64,000 bases of DNA from Streptomyces sp. NBC_00285 (GTDB lineage: Bacteria; Actinomycetota; Actinomycetes; Streptomycetales; Streptomycetaceae). The DNA lies in assembly GCF_036174265.1 (NCBI RefSeq), contig NZ_CP108055.1:8804001-8868000 (forward strand). Reading direction: 5' to 3'. The notes beneath the pieces were generated by a model, which was given only the letters and a program-made list of their open reading frames with translations, had not been told where the DNA came from and ran no database searches. A program made the translations under genes and the position numbers. Below, one piece after another: positions 25,430-33,069 of this stretch (position 1 is its first letter; every line of letters starts with the position of its first letter).

Positions 25430-25978
25430 TCAGCCCTGTGGTCCCAGATAGCCCAGCGACGTCTCGATCCGCCCCGCCAGGTGATCGCGCTGCACCGGGC
25501 CCCGCAGTGACGAACCCGCCAGCCAGGTACGGCACTTGCTGGCGAGCAGCAGGCCGAAGTTCTCCGCCTCCCGCTCGTCGTCGAGCTCGAAGCGGCTGCG
25601 GGCGGCCACCTTGCGGACCGTGGCCTGGAGGTCGGCGTCGTCGCTGAGGAGCCGGGCGGCGACGGCGGCGCCCTCGACGTGGTGGGAGCAGTAGCCGGCG
25701 TTCATGTGCCACAGCTCGTGGCCGAGGATGACCAACTGGTGCTCGGGTGCGGTGCGTTCCTCGATCACGACGAGGTCCTGGTCGGCCATGTCGAGCCACA
25801 GCCCGCTCGCCGTGCCGACCGGGAAGGGCGCCGTACGGAAGTGGACGGGGCGGCCCCGGCGTCTGCTCATCGCGTCGCACAGGGCGCCGTACAGGTCGTC
25901 GGGCCGTGCCGGCGCGGTGAGTGCCAGCTCCGCCACCAACTCGCCGCTCAGGCGGCGCATGTGCTTACCGATGCCCAC
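25430..25978 (-). CDS. ImmA/IrrE-family metallopeptidase
   Basis: A 182-residue protein with the zinc peptidase motif HELWH at residues 87-91 and a downstream ligand region (DDEREAENFGLLLASK) typical of ImmA/IrrE peptidases. GTG 25978 is preferred because GGGAG lies 6 bp upstream. It starts 14 bp after the XRE regulator gene. In characterised pairs the peptidase cleaves the partner repressor and so switches on genes, which is the likely role here. It could also be called the toxin half of a stress module. Confidence 0.85.
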   Translation of the reverse strand: MGIGKHMRRLSGELVAELALTAPARPDDLYGALCDAMSRRRGRPVHFRTAPFPVGTASGLWLDMADQDLVVIEERTAPEHQLVILGHELWHMNAGYCSHHVEGAAVAARLLSDDADLQATVRKVAARSRFELDDEREAENFGLLLASKCRTWLAGSSLRGPVQRDHLAGRIETSLGYLGPQG

Positions 25979-25992
25979 AGTTGTCTCCCGGA

Positions 25993-26649
25993 TCAGGACT
26001 CGGGCCGCTTGACGCTCTCCAGGAGCATGTCCAGCCACTCGGCGACCTTGTCACGGTGCTGGTCGGTGGGCAGCTGTGCGGCCCGCCAGGCGATCCCACG
26101 GACGCCGTGGTCCAGCAACAGCCGCTCCAACGGGTCACCGGCGGCCGCCGCCGCCTCGCGCTCCCGGTCGGCGAGCTTGTGCAGGAGCTCCTGCTCGGTG
26201 TGCTGGAGCGCGCCCGCGAGCGCCTCCGGGTCCTCGGCCGTCAGGAACCCGGCGTGCACCCGGAAGAACCGCTGGATGGCGTCGCAGTGCTCCATGGTGG
26301 GGCGCCGGTCGCCGTTGATGAGGGCGCCGGCCTGCTGCCGGGACATGCCCGCACCGTCGGCGATCTCCTGCTGGGTGTACTTGCGCCCGTTGGGCTTGAG
26401 CCGGGTACGGCGCAGCAGGTCGAGCCGCTGCAGGAACCGCGCCTGGACGTCCGGTTCGCCCGCCGGGCGCCCGCCGAGCAGGGCCTTGACCACGGGTTCG
26501 GGAACACCGGAGGCGACGGACAGGCGACCGGTGTCGAAGACCCGCGCGTGCGCCACGCCGAGCCGGTCGGCGAGCGCGGTGACGCGGGCGACGACGGCCG
26601 TCAGCACGACCGTTGCCGCGCCGTCCGGGCTCCCGAAGCCATCCGACAC
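25993..26649 (-). CDS. XRE-family DNA-binding regulator paired with ImmA peptidase
   Basis: A 218-residue regulator. The helix-turn-helix lies at about residues 85-150 (KYTQQEIADGAGMSRQQAGALI, then RPTMEHCDAIQRFF). A C-terminal helical domain (residues 150-218) may be the cleavage or contact site for the ImmA-like partner. GTG 26649 is preferred (AGGAG 8 bp upstream) over an earlier in-frame start at 26685. It is transcribed just before the peptidase and divergent from the MmyB-like gene, with palindromes in the spacer that it may bind. Confidence 0.85.
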   Translation of the reverse strand: MSDGFGSPDGAATVVLTAVVARVTALADRLGVAHARVFDTGRLSVASGVPEPVVKALLGGRPAGEPDVQARFLQRLDLLRRTRLKPNGRKYTQQEIADGAGMSRQQAGALINGDRRPTMEHCDAIQRFFRVHAGFLTAEDPEALAGALQHTEQELLHKLADREREAAAAAGDPLERLLLDHGVRGIAWRAAQLPTDQHRDKVAEWLDMLLESVKRPES

Positions 26650-26745
26650 CGACAGATCTCCTACGTCTCTCACCCGACGTCTCACAGGCAGTCGCCGTGA
26701 ACTTCCCGGAGAGTAGCCGGTTGTTCGAACTTACATCCAGGTCTC

Positions 26746-26802
26746 GCCACAACTGTGGCCAATTTCAGCCGTCAACCGCCGCAGAATGCCACGATAGTTG
26801 AC
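26746..26802. promoter_or_regulatory. Inverted repeats in the XRE/MmyB divergent spacer
   Basis: GCCACAACTGTGGC (26746-26759) is a near-perfect palindrome. GTCAAC at 26771-26776 and GTTGAC at 26797-26802 form a second inverted pair 20 bp apart. Both sit between divergent regulators and are operator candidates. Confidence 0.45.
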
Positions 26803-26873
26803 ATGGCTTGCTCCAGAGAAGCAGGATCAAGGCGCCGCGTGAAGGCCGCATAGGCAAGAGGGGTGACCTCCCG

Positions 26874-27524
26874 ATGGCATATCAGGCAGGTGGGCAGCGG
26901 TCGGAACTGCGGCCCATCCCCGAGGGGCTCGAAGCCCAGGCGTATCTGCAGGACTACGCCACGCTCCTGGAAGCCGTCCCCTTCCCGTCCGTCGTCCTCG
27001 ACCACCGCTGGGACGTCGTCCTCGCCAACACCGCTTTCGCGTCACTTTTCCGTGCCGTGGGCCCCCACCCGACCGCCATGCCGGGCGACAACTTCCTCAG
27101 GTTCGTCCTCTTCCACCCCGACGCGAGCAGCGTCCTGGGCGAACACGAGTCCCGCTGGTGTCTGCCGATGCTCGCGCACTTCGCGGCCGCGGTGGAGCAA
27201 CACGGCCACGACCACGCCCTCCAGACGATCCGCCGGGACATCGCCCAGGACCCGATCATGGACGCCGCCTACCGGCAGGGCCTGCCGCACTGGATCCGCG
27301 CGGTCGGCGAGCAGGCCGTGGAGCACGACGGCTCCGTACGCCCCTTGACGCACCCCGACCCGCGCTGGGGCACCACCGACTGCCGGATCGTCGACGAGAC
27401 CCCGCCCACCCTGCGCGATCTGGGCTACACCAGGCTGACGCTGGTGCTGCGCCCGACCCCCGCCCGGCGTCGCCCGCGCCGCGAGGCGACCCACCTCACG
27501 GTGGTCCCCACCCCCCAGGTCTGA
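26874..27524 (+). CDS. MmyB-like sensor domain protein without helix-turn-helix
   Basis: A 216-residue protein corresponding to the C-terminal ligand-binding domain of MmyB-type regulators: YATLLEAVPFPSVVLDHRWDVVLANTAFASLF near residues 24-55 is the PAS-like core. The helix-turn-helix normally found before it is absent, and the usual MmyB end (HP.vG.l.l.ye) is replaced by DPRWGTTDCRIVDETPPTLRDLG. ATG 26874 follows AGAGGGGTGA. It may sense a small ligand such as a fatty acid and act through another protein, for example the divergent XRE regulator (inference). Confidence 0.75.
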   Translation: MAYQAGGQRSELRPIPEGLEAQAYLQDYATLLEAVPFPSVVLDHRWDVVLANTAFASLFRAVGPHPTAMPGDNFLRFVLFHPDASSVLGEHESRWCLPMLAHFAAAVEQHGHDHALQTIRRDIAQDPIMDAAYRQGLPHWIRAVGEQAVEHDGSVRPLTHPDPRWGTTDCRIVDETPPTLRDLGYTRLTLVLRPTPARRRPRREATHLTVVPTPQV

Positions 27525-27590
27525 CGGGCACCGTCGGCGTTCAGGTCGTCGACGGCGCCTCGTCAGTGATGTCGGTCCCCTCAGGGCGCG

Positions 27591-28418
27591 TCAGCGTGGC
27601 GGGGTGGTGTCCGGCTCCGCGACGGGAACGTCCTGCGCGGCGACCCCGCGCTTGGCCGCCTGGATCTGCTGGTACACATGGGTGCGCAGCTCGGCGAAGC
27701 GCGGAGCCACACGGGTGTGCAACTGGTCCCGCTCGTCCGGCAGATCGACCTTCAGCTGCTCCCGTACGACGGTGGGGGACGCCGAGAGCACGATCACCCG
27801 TTCGCCCAGGTACACCGCCTCGTCGATGTCGTGGGTGACGAACAGGATCGTGATGCCGCGATCACGCCACAGCCGTCGTACGAGATCCTCCAGATCGGCA
27901 CGGGTCTGCGCGTCCACGGCCGCGAACGGCTCGTCCATCAGCAGGACTTCGGGCTCGTACGCCAGCGCCCGCGCGATCGCGACCCGCTGCTGCATACCGC
28001 CCGAAAGCTGCCAGGGGTAGGCGGTGGCGGCGTCCGAGAGGCCCACCGACTCCAGCGCGTCGGTGACCAGCTCACGCCTTCTGGACTTGGTCAAGTCCTT
28101 CTGCTTGAGGGGGAGTTCGACGTTGTCGGCGACCCGCATCCAGGGGAAGAGACTGCGCCCGTACTCCTGGAAGACGAACGCCATGCCGGGCGGGGGACCG
28201 CTCACCTTCCGCCCGGCCAGGTGGACTTCGCCGGCCGTGGGGGCGAGCAGACCGCCCATGCACTTGAGCAGGGTCGTCTTGCCGCAGCCCGACGGGCCGA
28301 CGAGACACACGAGTTCGCCTGCCTCGACGGTGAAGGTGAGATCCCGTAGCGCCTCCACGCGGCGGCCGGATCCCTCGTAGACCTTGTTCAGGCCGGATAC
28401 GCCAAGCAGCGCGTGCAT
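27591..28418 (-). CDS. ABC transporter ATP-binding protein (SsuB/TauB type)
   Basis: A 275-residue ATPase of the nitrate/sulfonate/taurine importer family. Walker A is GPSGCGKTTLLK near residue 45, signature QLSGGMQQRVAIARAL near 145, and Walker B VLLMDEPFAAVD near 168, followed by FVTHDIDEAVYLG. Length is normal. It is the last gene of a four-gene operon (binding protein, two permeases, ATPase). With the neighbouring Rieske oxygenase it probably powers uptake of an aromatic or related acid. Confidence 0.93.
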   Translation of the reverse strand: MHALLGVSGLNKVYEGSGRRVEALRDLTFTVEAGELVCLVGPSGCGKTTLLKCMGGLLAPTAGEVHLAGRKVSGPPPGMAFVFQEYGRSLFPWMRVADNVELPLKQKDLTKSRRRELVTDALESVGLSDAATAYPWQLSGGMQQRVAIARALAYEPEVLLMDEPFAAVDAQTRADLEDLVRRLWRDRGITILFVTHDIDEAVYLGERVIVLSASPTVVREQLKVDLPDERDQLHTRVAPRFAELRTHVYQQIQAAKRGVAAQDVPVAEPDTTPPR

Positions 28419-28444
28419 GGACCGCCCTTTCGCGTTCGGGTGAC

Positions 28445-29224
28445 TCACGGGGACCGCCGGGCCGAGGCGCGCAGGCCGTGGTACCAGGCGAGGACCCGCC
28501 GCTCGACCAGGTGGAAGACGACGGAGAGCAGGTAACCGAGCAGACCGAGGACGATGATCCCGGTCCACATGTCGGGGACGGCGAAACTGCGCTGGAACTG
28601 GACGACGGTGAAGCCGATGCCGTTGCTGGCCGCGAACATCTCGCTGATGACCATCAGGATGATGCCGATGGACAGCGCCTGGCGCAGGCCCGCGAAGATC
28701 TGCGGGCTCGCCGCACGCAGCACCAGGTGGCGCAGGCGCGAGGGGCCGGTGATGCCGTAGGAGCGGGCCGTCTCCAGCATCACCGGGTCGACCGCGCGTA
28801 CGCCCTCGACCGTGTTGAGCAGGATCGGCCAGACGCAGCCGCTCGCGATCACCGTGACCTTCATGGTGTCGCCGATGCCCGCGAACAGCATGATGACCGG
28901 TATCAGCACCGGCGGCGGGACCGCCCGCAGGAACTCCAGGACCGGCTCGCACAGCGCCCGCACCCGCCGGTAGGTGCCGATGACGGTGCCGACCGCCACC
29001 CCGATGACGGCGGCCAGCGCGTACCCGGCCGTCAGCCGCCACATGCTCGGCAGGACGTCGTGGCGCAGCCGCTCACCGGTCCACACGTCCGGGAAGGTCC
29101 GGAGAATCGTGCGCAGCGGGGGCCAGAACACGTTGGTGCTGTCGGCGGAGGCCAGCCACCAGCCCGCGACCAGCAGCGCCGGCAGCGCGAGCACGAACAC
29201 GAGCTGGAGTGCCAAGCGCCTCAC
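28445..29224 (-). CDS. ABC transporter permease (SsuC type)
   Basis: A 259-residue permease with about six membrane helices, opening LALQLVFVLALPALLVAGWWLAS. The EAA-type coupling loop is DPVMLETARSYGITGPSRLRHLVLRAASPQIFAG. GTG 29224 overlaps the stop of the companion permease (GTGA). Together with the next gene it forms the heterodimeric membrane channel; many SsuABC systems use only a homodimer, so two distinct permeases here are a variant of the family. Confidence 0.92.
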   Translation of the reverse strand: MRRLALQLVFVLALPALLVAGWWLASADSTNVFWPPLRTILRTFPDVWTGERLRHDVLPSMWRLTAGYALAAVIGVAVGTVIGTYRRVRALCEPVLEFLRAVPPPVLIPVIMLFAGIGDTMKVTVIASGCVWPILLNTVEGVRAVDPVMLETARSYGITGPSRLRHLVLRAASPQIFAGLRQALSIGIILMVISEMFAASNGIGFTVVQFQRSFAVPDMWTGIIVLGLLGYLLSVVFHLVERRVLAWYHGLRASARRSP

Positions 29225-29994
29225 ACCGCCACCTCCCCGCGCACCGACTGGTGCCAGGCCAGCGCCCGTCGCTCCACGGTACGCGCGCCGACGTTGATGA
29301 GCAGCCCCAGGAGGCCGGTCACCACGATCAGCGCGTACATCTCCGGCACCGCCTGCGAGTTCTGCGCGACCGCGATCCGTGCGCCCAACCCCGGTGCCCC
29401 GATGACGAGTTCACCGGTGATGGCAAGGATCAGAGCCACGGCCGCGGCCAGCCGGACACCGGTCATCACGTACGGCAGCGCCGTCGGCCACAGCACGTAC
29501 CGGATCCGCGCCCAGGTGCCGAGCCCGTACGACCGTGCCGTCTCCTCGGCGACGGGGTCGACGTCCTGGACGCCGTAGAGCGTCTGGATGAGGACCTGCC
29601 AGAAGCTTGCGTACACGACGAGCAGCAGCACCGAGCGCAGTTCGCTGCCGTACAGCAGTACCGCCAGCGGGATGAGGGCGACCGAGGGGATCGGGCGCAG
29701 GAACTCGATCGTCGAGGCCGTCGCCTCGCGCAGATACGGCACGACCGAGAGGATCACCCCGATGACGATGCCCGCGGAGGCGGCGATGGCCAGGCCCATG
29801 GCCCAGCCGGTGAGGGTGTCGCCGAGCGCCGTCCAGAAGGCGCCGTCGGAGAGTTCGTCCGCGAAGGCGCCCGCGATCCTGCTGGTCGGCGGGAAGTACT
29901 CCTCCTTGACCAGGCCGAGGCGCGGTACCACCTCGCCGAGTGCGAGGAAGGCCGTGAGACCGGCGGCGCCCAGCGCCGCGTTCTCAAACCTCAT
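29221..29994 (-). CDS. ABC transporter permease (SsuC type), second copy
   Basis: A 257-residue membrane protein related in sequence to its neighbour: VDPVAEETARSYGLGTWARIRYVLWPTALP is the matching coupling loop, and both end in LAWH or LAWYHGL-type segments. The two genes probably arose by tandem duplication. ATG 29994 overlaps the binding-protein stop (ATGA). Confidence 0.92.
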   Translation of the reverse strand: MRFENAALGAAGLTAFLALGEVVPRLGLVKEEYFPPTSRIAGAFADELSDGAFWTALGDTLTGWAMGLAIAASAGIVIGVILSVVPYLREATASTIEFLRPIPSVALIPLAVLLYGSELRSVLLLVVYASFWQVLIQTLYGVQDVDPVAEETARSYGLGTWARIRYVLWPTALPYVMTGVRLAAAVALILAITGELVIGAPGLGARIAVAQNSQAVPEMYALIVVTGLLGLLINVGARTVERRALAWHQSVRGEVAV

Positions 29995-30962
29995 GGAAGG
30001 AGCGCGTCGACGTCGGGGGTCTTCTTGAAGAACCCGTCCTCCTTGCCCAGTTTCGCCAGCGCCTCGATGGAGGTCCTGTTCGGCTCGGCCGGCCACTTCG
30101 GGAGGATCACCTGCTTCAGCACCGACGCCGGGATCTTGGTGTACGTCGTGATGATCTGGCGTGCCTCGTCCGGGTGGGAGTCGGCGTAGGCGAGGGACTC
30201 GGCGGTGGCCTCCTGGAACTTCTTCACCACGTCGGCGTTCTGCTGCTGGTACTGCGTGGAGGTGAAGTACATGGCGACCGTGGTGTCCTTCGCCACGTCC
30301 ACCAGCGGGGAGGCGATCACCTGGCCGCCCTGGCTCTTGATGGTGGCCAGCGCGGGCTCGACCGCGCAGGCCGCGTCGACCTGACCGCCGTCGAGTGCGG
30401 CGGGCATCTGGTCGAAGGCCAGCTCAACGAACTTCACCTTGTCCGGGTCACCGCCGGCCGCGCGCACCGACTGGCGCACCGCGGACTCGTTGATGTTCTT
30501 CAGGGTGTTGATGGCGACCTTCTTGCCCTCCAGGTCCTTCGCGGACTTGATCGAGCTGCCCTTCTTCACGGCAATCGCGGCAAAGTCCTTGCCCGCGACG
30601 CCGGTTGAGGCGATGCCGTTGGAGACCGCCTTGATCGGCACCCCGGACGACTGGGCGAGGAGAAGGGAGGTGACGTTGGAGAATCCGAACTGGAACTGCC
30701 CGCTGGCGACCCCGGGCACGATCGCGGCGCCGCCCGACGCGTTCGAAATCTGCAGCTTCAGGCCGTGCTTGCTGTAGAAGCCCTTCTTCTGGCCCAGATA
30801 GACCGGCGCGACATCGACGATCGGTATGAGACCGAGCTTGACGGTGGTGATCCCGCCGGACGGCGATCCTCCGTCCGGGGCCCCCGAATCGCCGGACGAG
30901 CCACAGGCCGACGCGGTGACCAGGAATAATCCGGACGTGAGGATGGCGAGCAGACGACGCAT
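29991..30962 (-). CDS. ABC transporter substrate-binding lipoprotein (NMT1/SsuA type)
   Basis: A 323-residue lipoprotein with signal RRLLAILTSGLFLVTASAC and lipobox TASAC near residue 20. The mature domain has the NMT1/THI5-like pattern VKLGLIPIVDVAPVYLGQKKGFYSKHGL, then a hinge region with GQFQFGF. ATG 30962 is set by a strong AGGAGGAG ribosome site. It heads the importer operon, which is divergent from the IclR regulator. The ligand is probably an aromatic carboxylate, sulfonate or nitrogenous compound; context of the Rieske oxygenase favours an aromatic. Confidence 0.9.
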   Translation of the reverse strand: MRRLLAILTSGLFLVTASACGSSGDSGAPDGGSPSGGITTVKLGLIPIVDVAPVYLGQKKGFYSKHGLKLQISNASGGAAIVPGVASGQFQFGFSNVTSLLLAQSSGVPIKAVSNGIASTGVAGKDFAAIAVKKGSSIKSAKDLEGKKVAINTLKNINESAVRQSVRAAGGDPDKVKFVELAFDQMPAALDGGQVDAACAVEPALATIKSQGGQVIASPLVDVAKDTTVAMYFTSTQYQQQNADVVKKFQEATAESLAYADSHPDEARQIITTYTKIPASVLKQVILPKWPAEPNRTSIEALAKLGKEDGFFKKTPDVDALLP

Positions 30963-31031
30963 GGCTCCTCCTGTGCAGACTTGGTTGTTCCGACAGGTGT
31001 GCGCAGACCGCACAGTGGTGCTCAGCGCGAA

Positions 31032-31083
31032 AGGTATGGGGCTCGCGGGGGTAGGGTCAATGCCTTTGGCTAACAATATTGTT
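31032..31083 (-). promoter_or_regulatory. Promoter of ABC operon with AACAATATTGTT palindrome
   Basis: On the minus strand TTGACC (31055-31060), 17 bp, then ATACCT (31032-31037) forms a good sigma-70-like promoter. AACAATATTGTT at 31072-31083 is a perfect 12-bp palindrome just upstream, in the spacer to the divergent iclR gene, and is the likely IclR-type operator. Confidence 0.6.
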
Positions 31084-31150
31084 GACAGTTGCCGAATCGT
31101 GCGCCCGGTCCGCACCCCGAGCGCACCTCCCGCGTCCTCCGGAGGCGACG

Positions 31151-32005
31151 ATGCCCCAAGCCGACCGCGCTCCCCATTTCGTCCGGTCCCTGGAGCGCGG
31201 TCTCGCCGTCATCCGCGCTTTCGACGCCGACCACCCGGAACTGACCCTCAGTGAGGTCGCCCGCGCCTGCGGACTGACCCGCGCCGCGGCCCGCCGCTTC
31301 CTGCTGACCCTGGCCGACCTCGGATACGTCCGCGCCGACGGCCGTGCCTACCGGCTCACCCCGCGCGTGCTGGAGCTCGGCTACTCCTATCTGTCGAGTT
31401 TCTCGCTGGCCCAGATCGCCGAACCGCATCTGGAGCAACTGGGCCGCAACACAGGGGAGTCGACGTCCCTGTGCGTGCTCGACGGCGACGACGTCGTGTA
31501 CGTGGCCAGGGTGCCCGCACGCCGGATCATGACCGCGGCGATCACCGTCGGGACGCGTTTCCCGGCGTACGTCACCTCGGTGGGCCGGGCGATCCTGGCC
31601 CACCTGCCCGCCGAGGACCTCGAAGTCCGGCTGGCCCGCGCCGAGTTGCGCCCGGTCACCGCCCGCACGATCGTCTCCGTCGACCTGCTGCGGGCGGAAC
31701 TGCAGCGGGTGCGGCGGCAGGGTTACGCCCTCGTCGACCAGGAACTGGAGGAGGGGCTGCGCTCGGTCGCCGCCCCGGTGCGGGGCCGGGGCGGCGAAGT
31801 GGTGGCGGCGGTCAACATCCCCGTCCAGGCGGGCCGTACGACCCTTGCAGCGATGCGGCGGGACCTCTTGCCGGCGCTGCTGGAGACGGTGGCCGGAATC
31901 GAGGCCGACCTCCGGATCGCTACAGGTCCAGCACCAGCTTCTTCCCCCGGCACCGGGACACGCAGATCATCATCGTCTCCCCGGCCTCCCGCTCCTCGTC
32001 GGTGA
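31151..32005 (+). CDS. IclR-family regulator (PcaR/PobR type)
   Basis: A 284-residue regulator. The winged helix (residues 10-70) reads HFVRSLERGLAVIRAF, LTLSEVARACGLTRAAARRFL and is followed by the ligand-binding domain (VGTRFPAYVTSVGRAILAHL, DQELEEGLRSVAAPVRG). The N-terminal phrase is typical of the PcaR/PobR/CatR group that senses aromatic catabolites. ATG 31151 follows GGAGG. Its last 86 bp overlap the convergent reductase gene, and the final 27 or so residues are Pro/Ser/Arg-rich and not domain-like, so the overlap may be a late loss of stop codon. Confidence 0.9.
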   Translation: MPQADRAPHFVRSLERGLAVIRAFDADHPELTLSEVARACGLTRAAARRFLLTLADLGYVRADGRAYRLTPRVLELGYSYLSSFSLAQIAEPHLEQLGRNTGESTSLCVLDGDDVVYVARVPARRIMTAAITVGTRFPAYVTSVGRAILAHLPAEDLEVRLARAELRPVTARTIVSVDLLRAELQRVRRQGYALVDQELEEGLRSVAAPVRGRGGEVVAAVNIPVQAGRTTLAAMRRDLLPALLETVAGIEADLRIATGPAPASSPGTGTRRSSSSPRPPAPRR

Positions 32006-32858
32006 GCACCGAGTCCCGGTGGTCCGGGGTGCCTTCGAGGACATCGGTCTCACAGGTGCCGCAGGTGCCCTCGGTGCACGAGAACAGCACCTCCACGCCC
32101 GAGGCACGCACGGCGTCGAGCACGGAGACGTCCGCGGGGACGGTCAGGCTCCTGCCGCTCTGCGCCAGCTCGACCTCGAACTCCGTGTTGTCACCCGCCG
32201 GTTGCTCCTTCGGCGCGAACCTCTCCACGTGCAGCAGTCCGGCCGGGCAGCGCTCCTCCACCGCGTCGAGGAGCGGACCGGGTCCGCAGCAGTACACGAG
32301 CGTGCCCTCGGGGACGCCGTCCAGCACCGACGCGAGGTCCAGCAGACCCGTCTCGTCCTGCGGGGCGACGGTGACGCGGTCACCGTAGCGGCTCAACTCC
32401 TCGGTGAACGCCATGGAGTTGCGCGTCCGGCCGCCGTACAGCAGCGTCCACCGGGCGCCCTCGGCCTCCGCGGCCGCGAGCATCGGCAGGATCGGTGTGA
32501 TGCCGATGCCGCCCGCGATGAACCGGTAGTGCGGCGCGGGCCGCAGGGCGAAGTGGTTGCGCGGACCGCGTACCCGGACCTTGTCGCCCTGCTGCAACTG
32601 CTCGTGCACATGGGCGGATCCACCGCGCCCGGCCGGCTCGCGCAGGACGGCGATCCGCCATCCCGTACGGTCGGCGGGGTCGCCGCACAGCGAGTACTGG
32701 CGCTCAAGACCGGGCCCGAGCACCACGTCGATGTGGGCGCCGGGCTCCCACGCCGGGAGCGGTTCGCCCAGCGGGTGGCGCAGGGTGAGGGCGAGCACGC
32801 CGTCGGCAGCCGACTCCCGGCGGCCGACGACGAGTTCGGCTTCGTACGCGTCACTCAT
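31920..32858 (-). CDS. PDR/VanB-family oxidoreductase (phthalate/vanillate reductase type)
   Basis: A 312-residue one-piece reductase that passes electrons from NADH to an oxygenase. Domains in order: flavin-binding barrel (RQYSLCGDP near residue 52), NAD-binding domain (GGIGITPILPML near 112, YCCGPGPLL near 193) and C-terminal plant-type [2Fe-2S] ferredoxin with CTEGTCGTC near 262-270. It belongs to the operon that runs leftward from the Rieske oxygenase and overlaps the small Cys/His gene by 8 bp, so all three are coupled. Confidence 0.93.
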   Translation of the reverse strand: MSDAYEAELVVGRRESAADGVLALTLRHPLGEPLPAWEPGAHIDVVLGPGLERQYSLCGDPADRTGWRIAVLREPAGRGGSAHVHEQLQQGDKVRVRGPRNHFALRPAPHYRFIAGGIGITPILPMLAAAEAEGARWTLLYGGRTRNSMAFTEELSRYGDRVTVAPQDETGLLDLASVLDGVPEGTLVYCCGPGPLLDAVEERCPAGLLHVERFAPKEQPAGDNTEFEVELAQSGRSLTVPADVSVLDAVRASGVEVLFSCTEGTCGTCETDVLEGTPDHRDSVLTDEEREAGETMMICVSRCRGKKLVLDL

Positions 32859-33069
32859 GAGCTGTGTCCTTCGAGCGGTGTCCTTGCGGCTCGTCGTCCT
32901 GCGGGTTGTCCTGCGGGGAGTGGCCGTTCGGGTGCGCGAGCATCCACTCCCACATCTCGATCGGGTCCTGCGAGGTGTGCTCGCGTCCGCAGTGACAGGT
33001 GCCGTGCAGGGTGTCGGTGCCCGGCAGCCAGTCGATGCGGTAGATCTCCCCGGTCGCGCCGGCAGTCAC
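32851..33069 (-). CDS. Small Cys/His protein between oxygenase and reductase
   Basis: A 72-residue protein beginning with GTG 33069, whose start overlaps the oxygenase stop (GTGA) and whose stop overlaps the reductase start by 8 bp. Residues around 25-50 read TCHCGREHTSQDPIEMWEWM, then LAHPNGHSPQDNP: two cysteines in a CxC pair with several histidines, which suggests a small metal site or a structural lid. The C-terminal third is charged and probably disordered. I do not recognise the family. Its fixed position hints at an accessory role in assembling or tuning the oxygenase. Confidence 0.75.
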   Translation of the reverse strand: MTAGATGEIYRIDWLPGTDTLHGTCHCGREHTSQDPIEMWEWMLAHPNGHSPQDNPQDDEPQGHRSKDTAHE

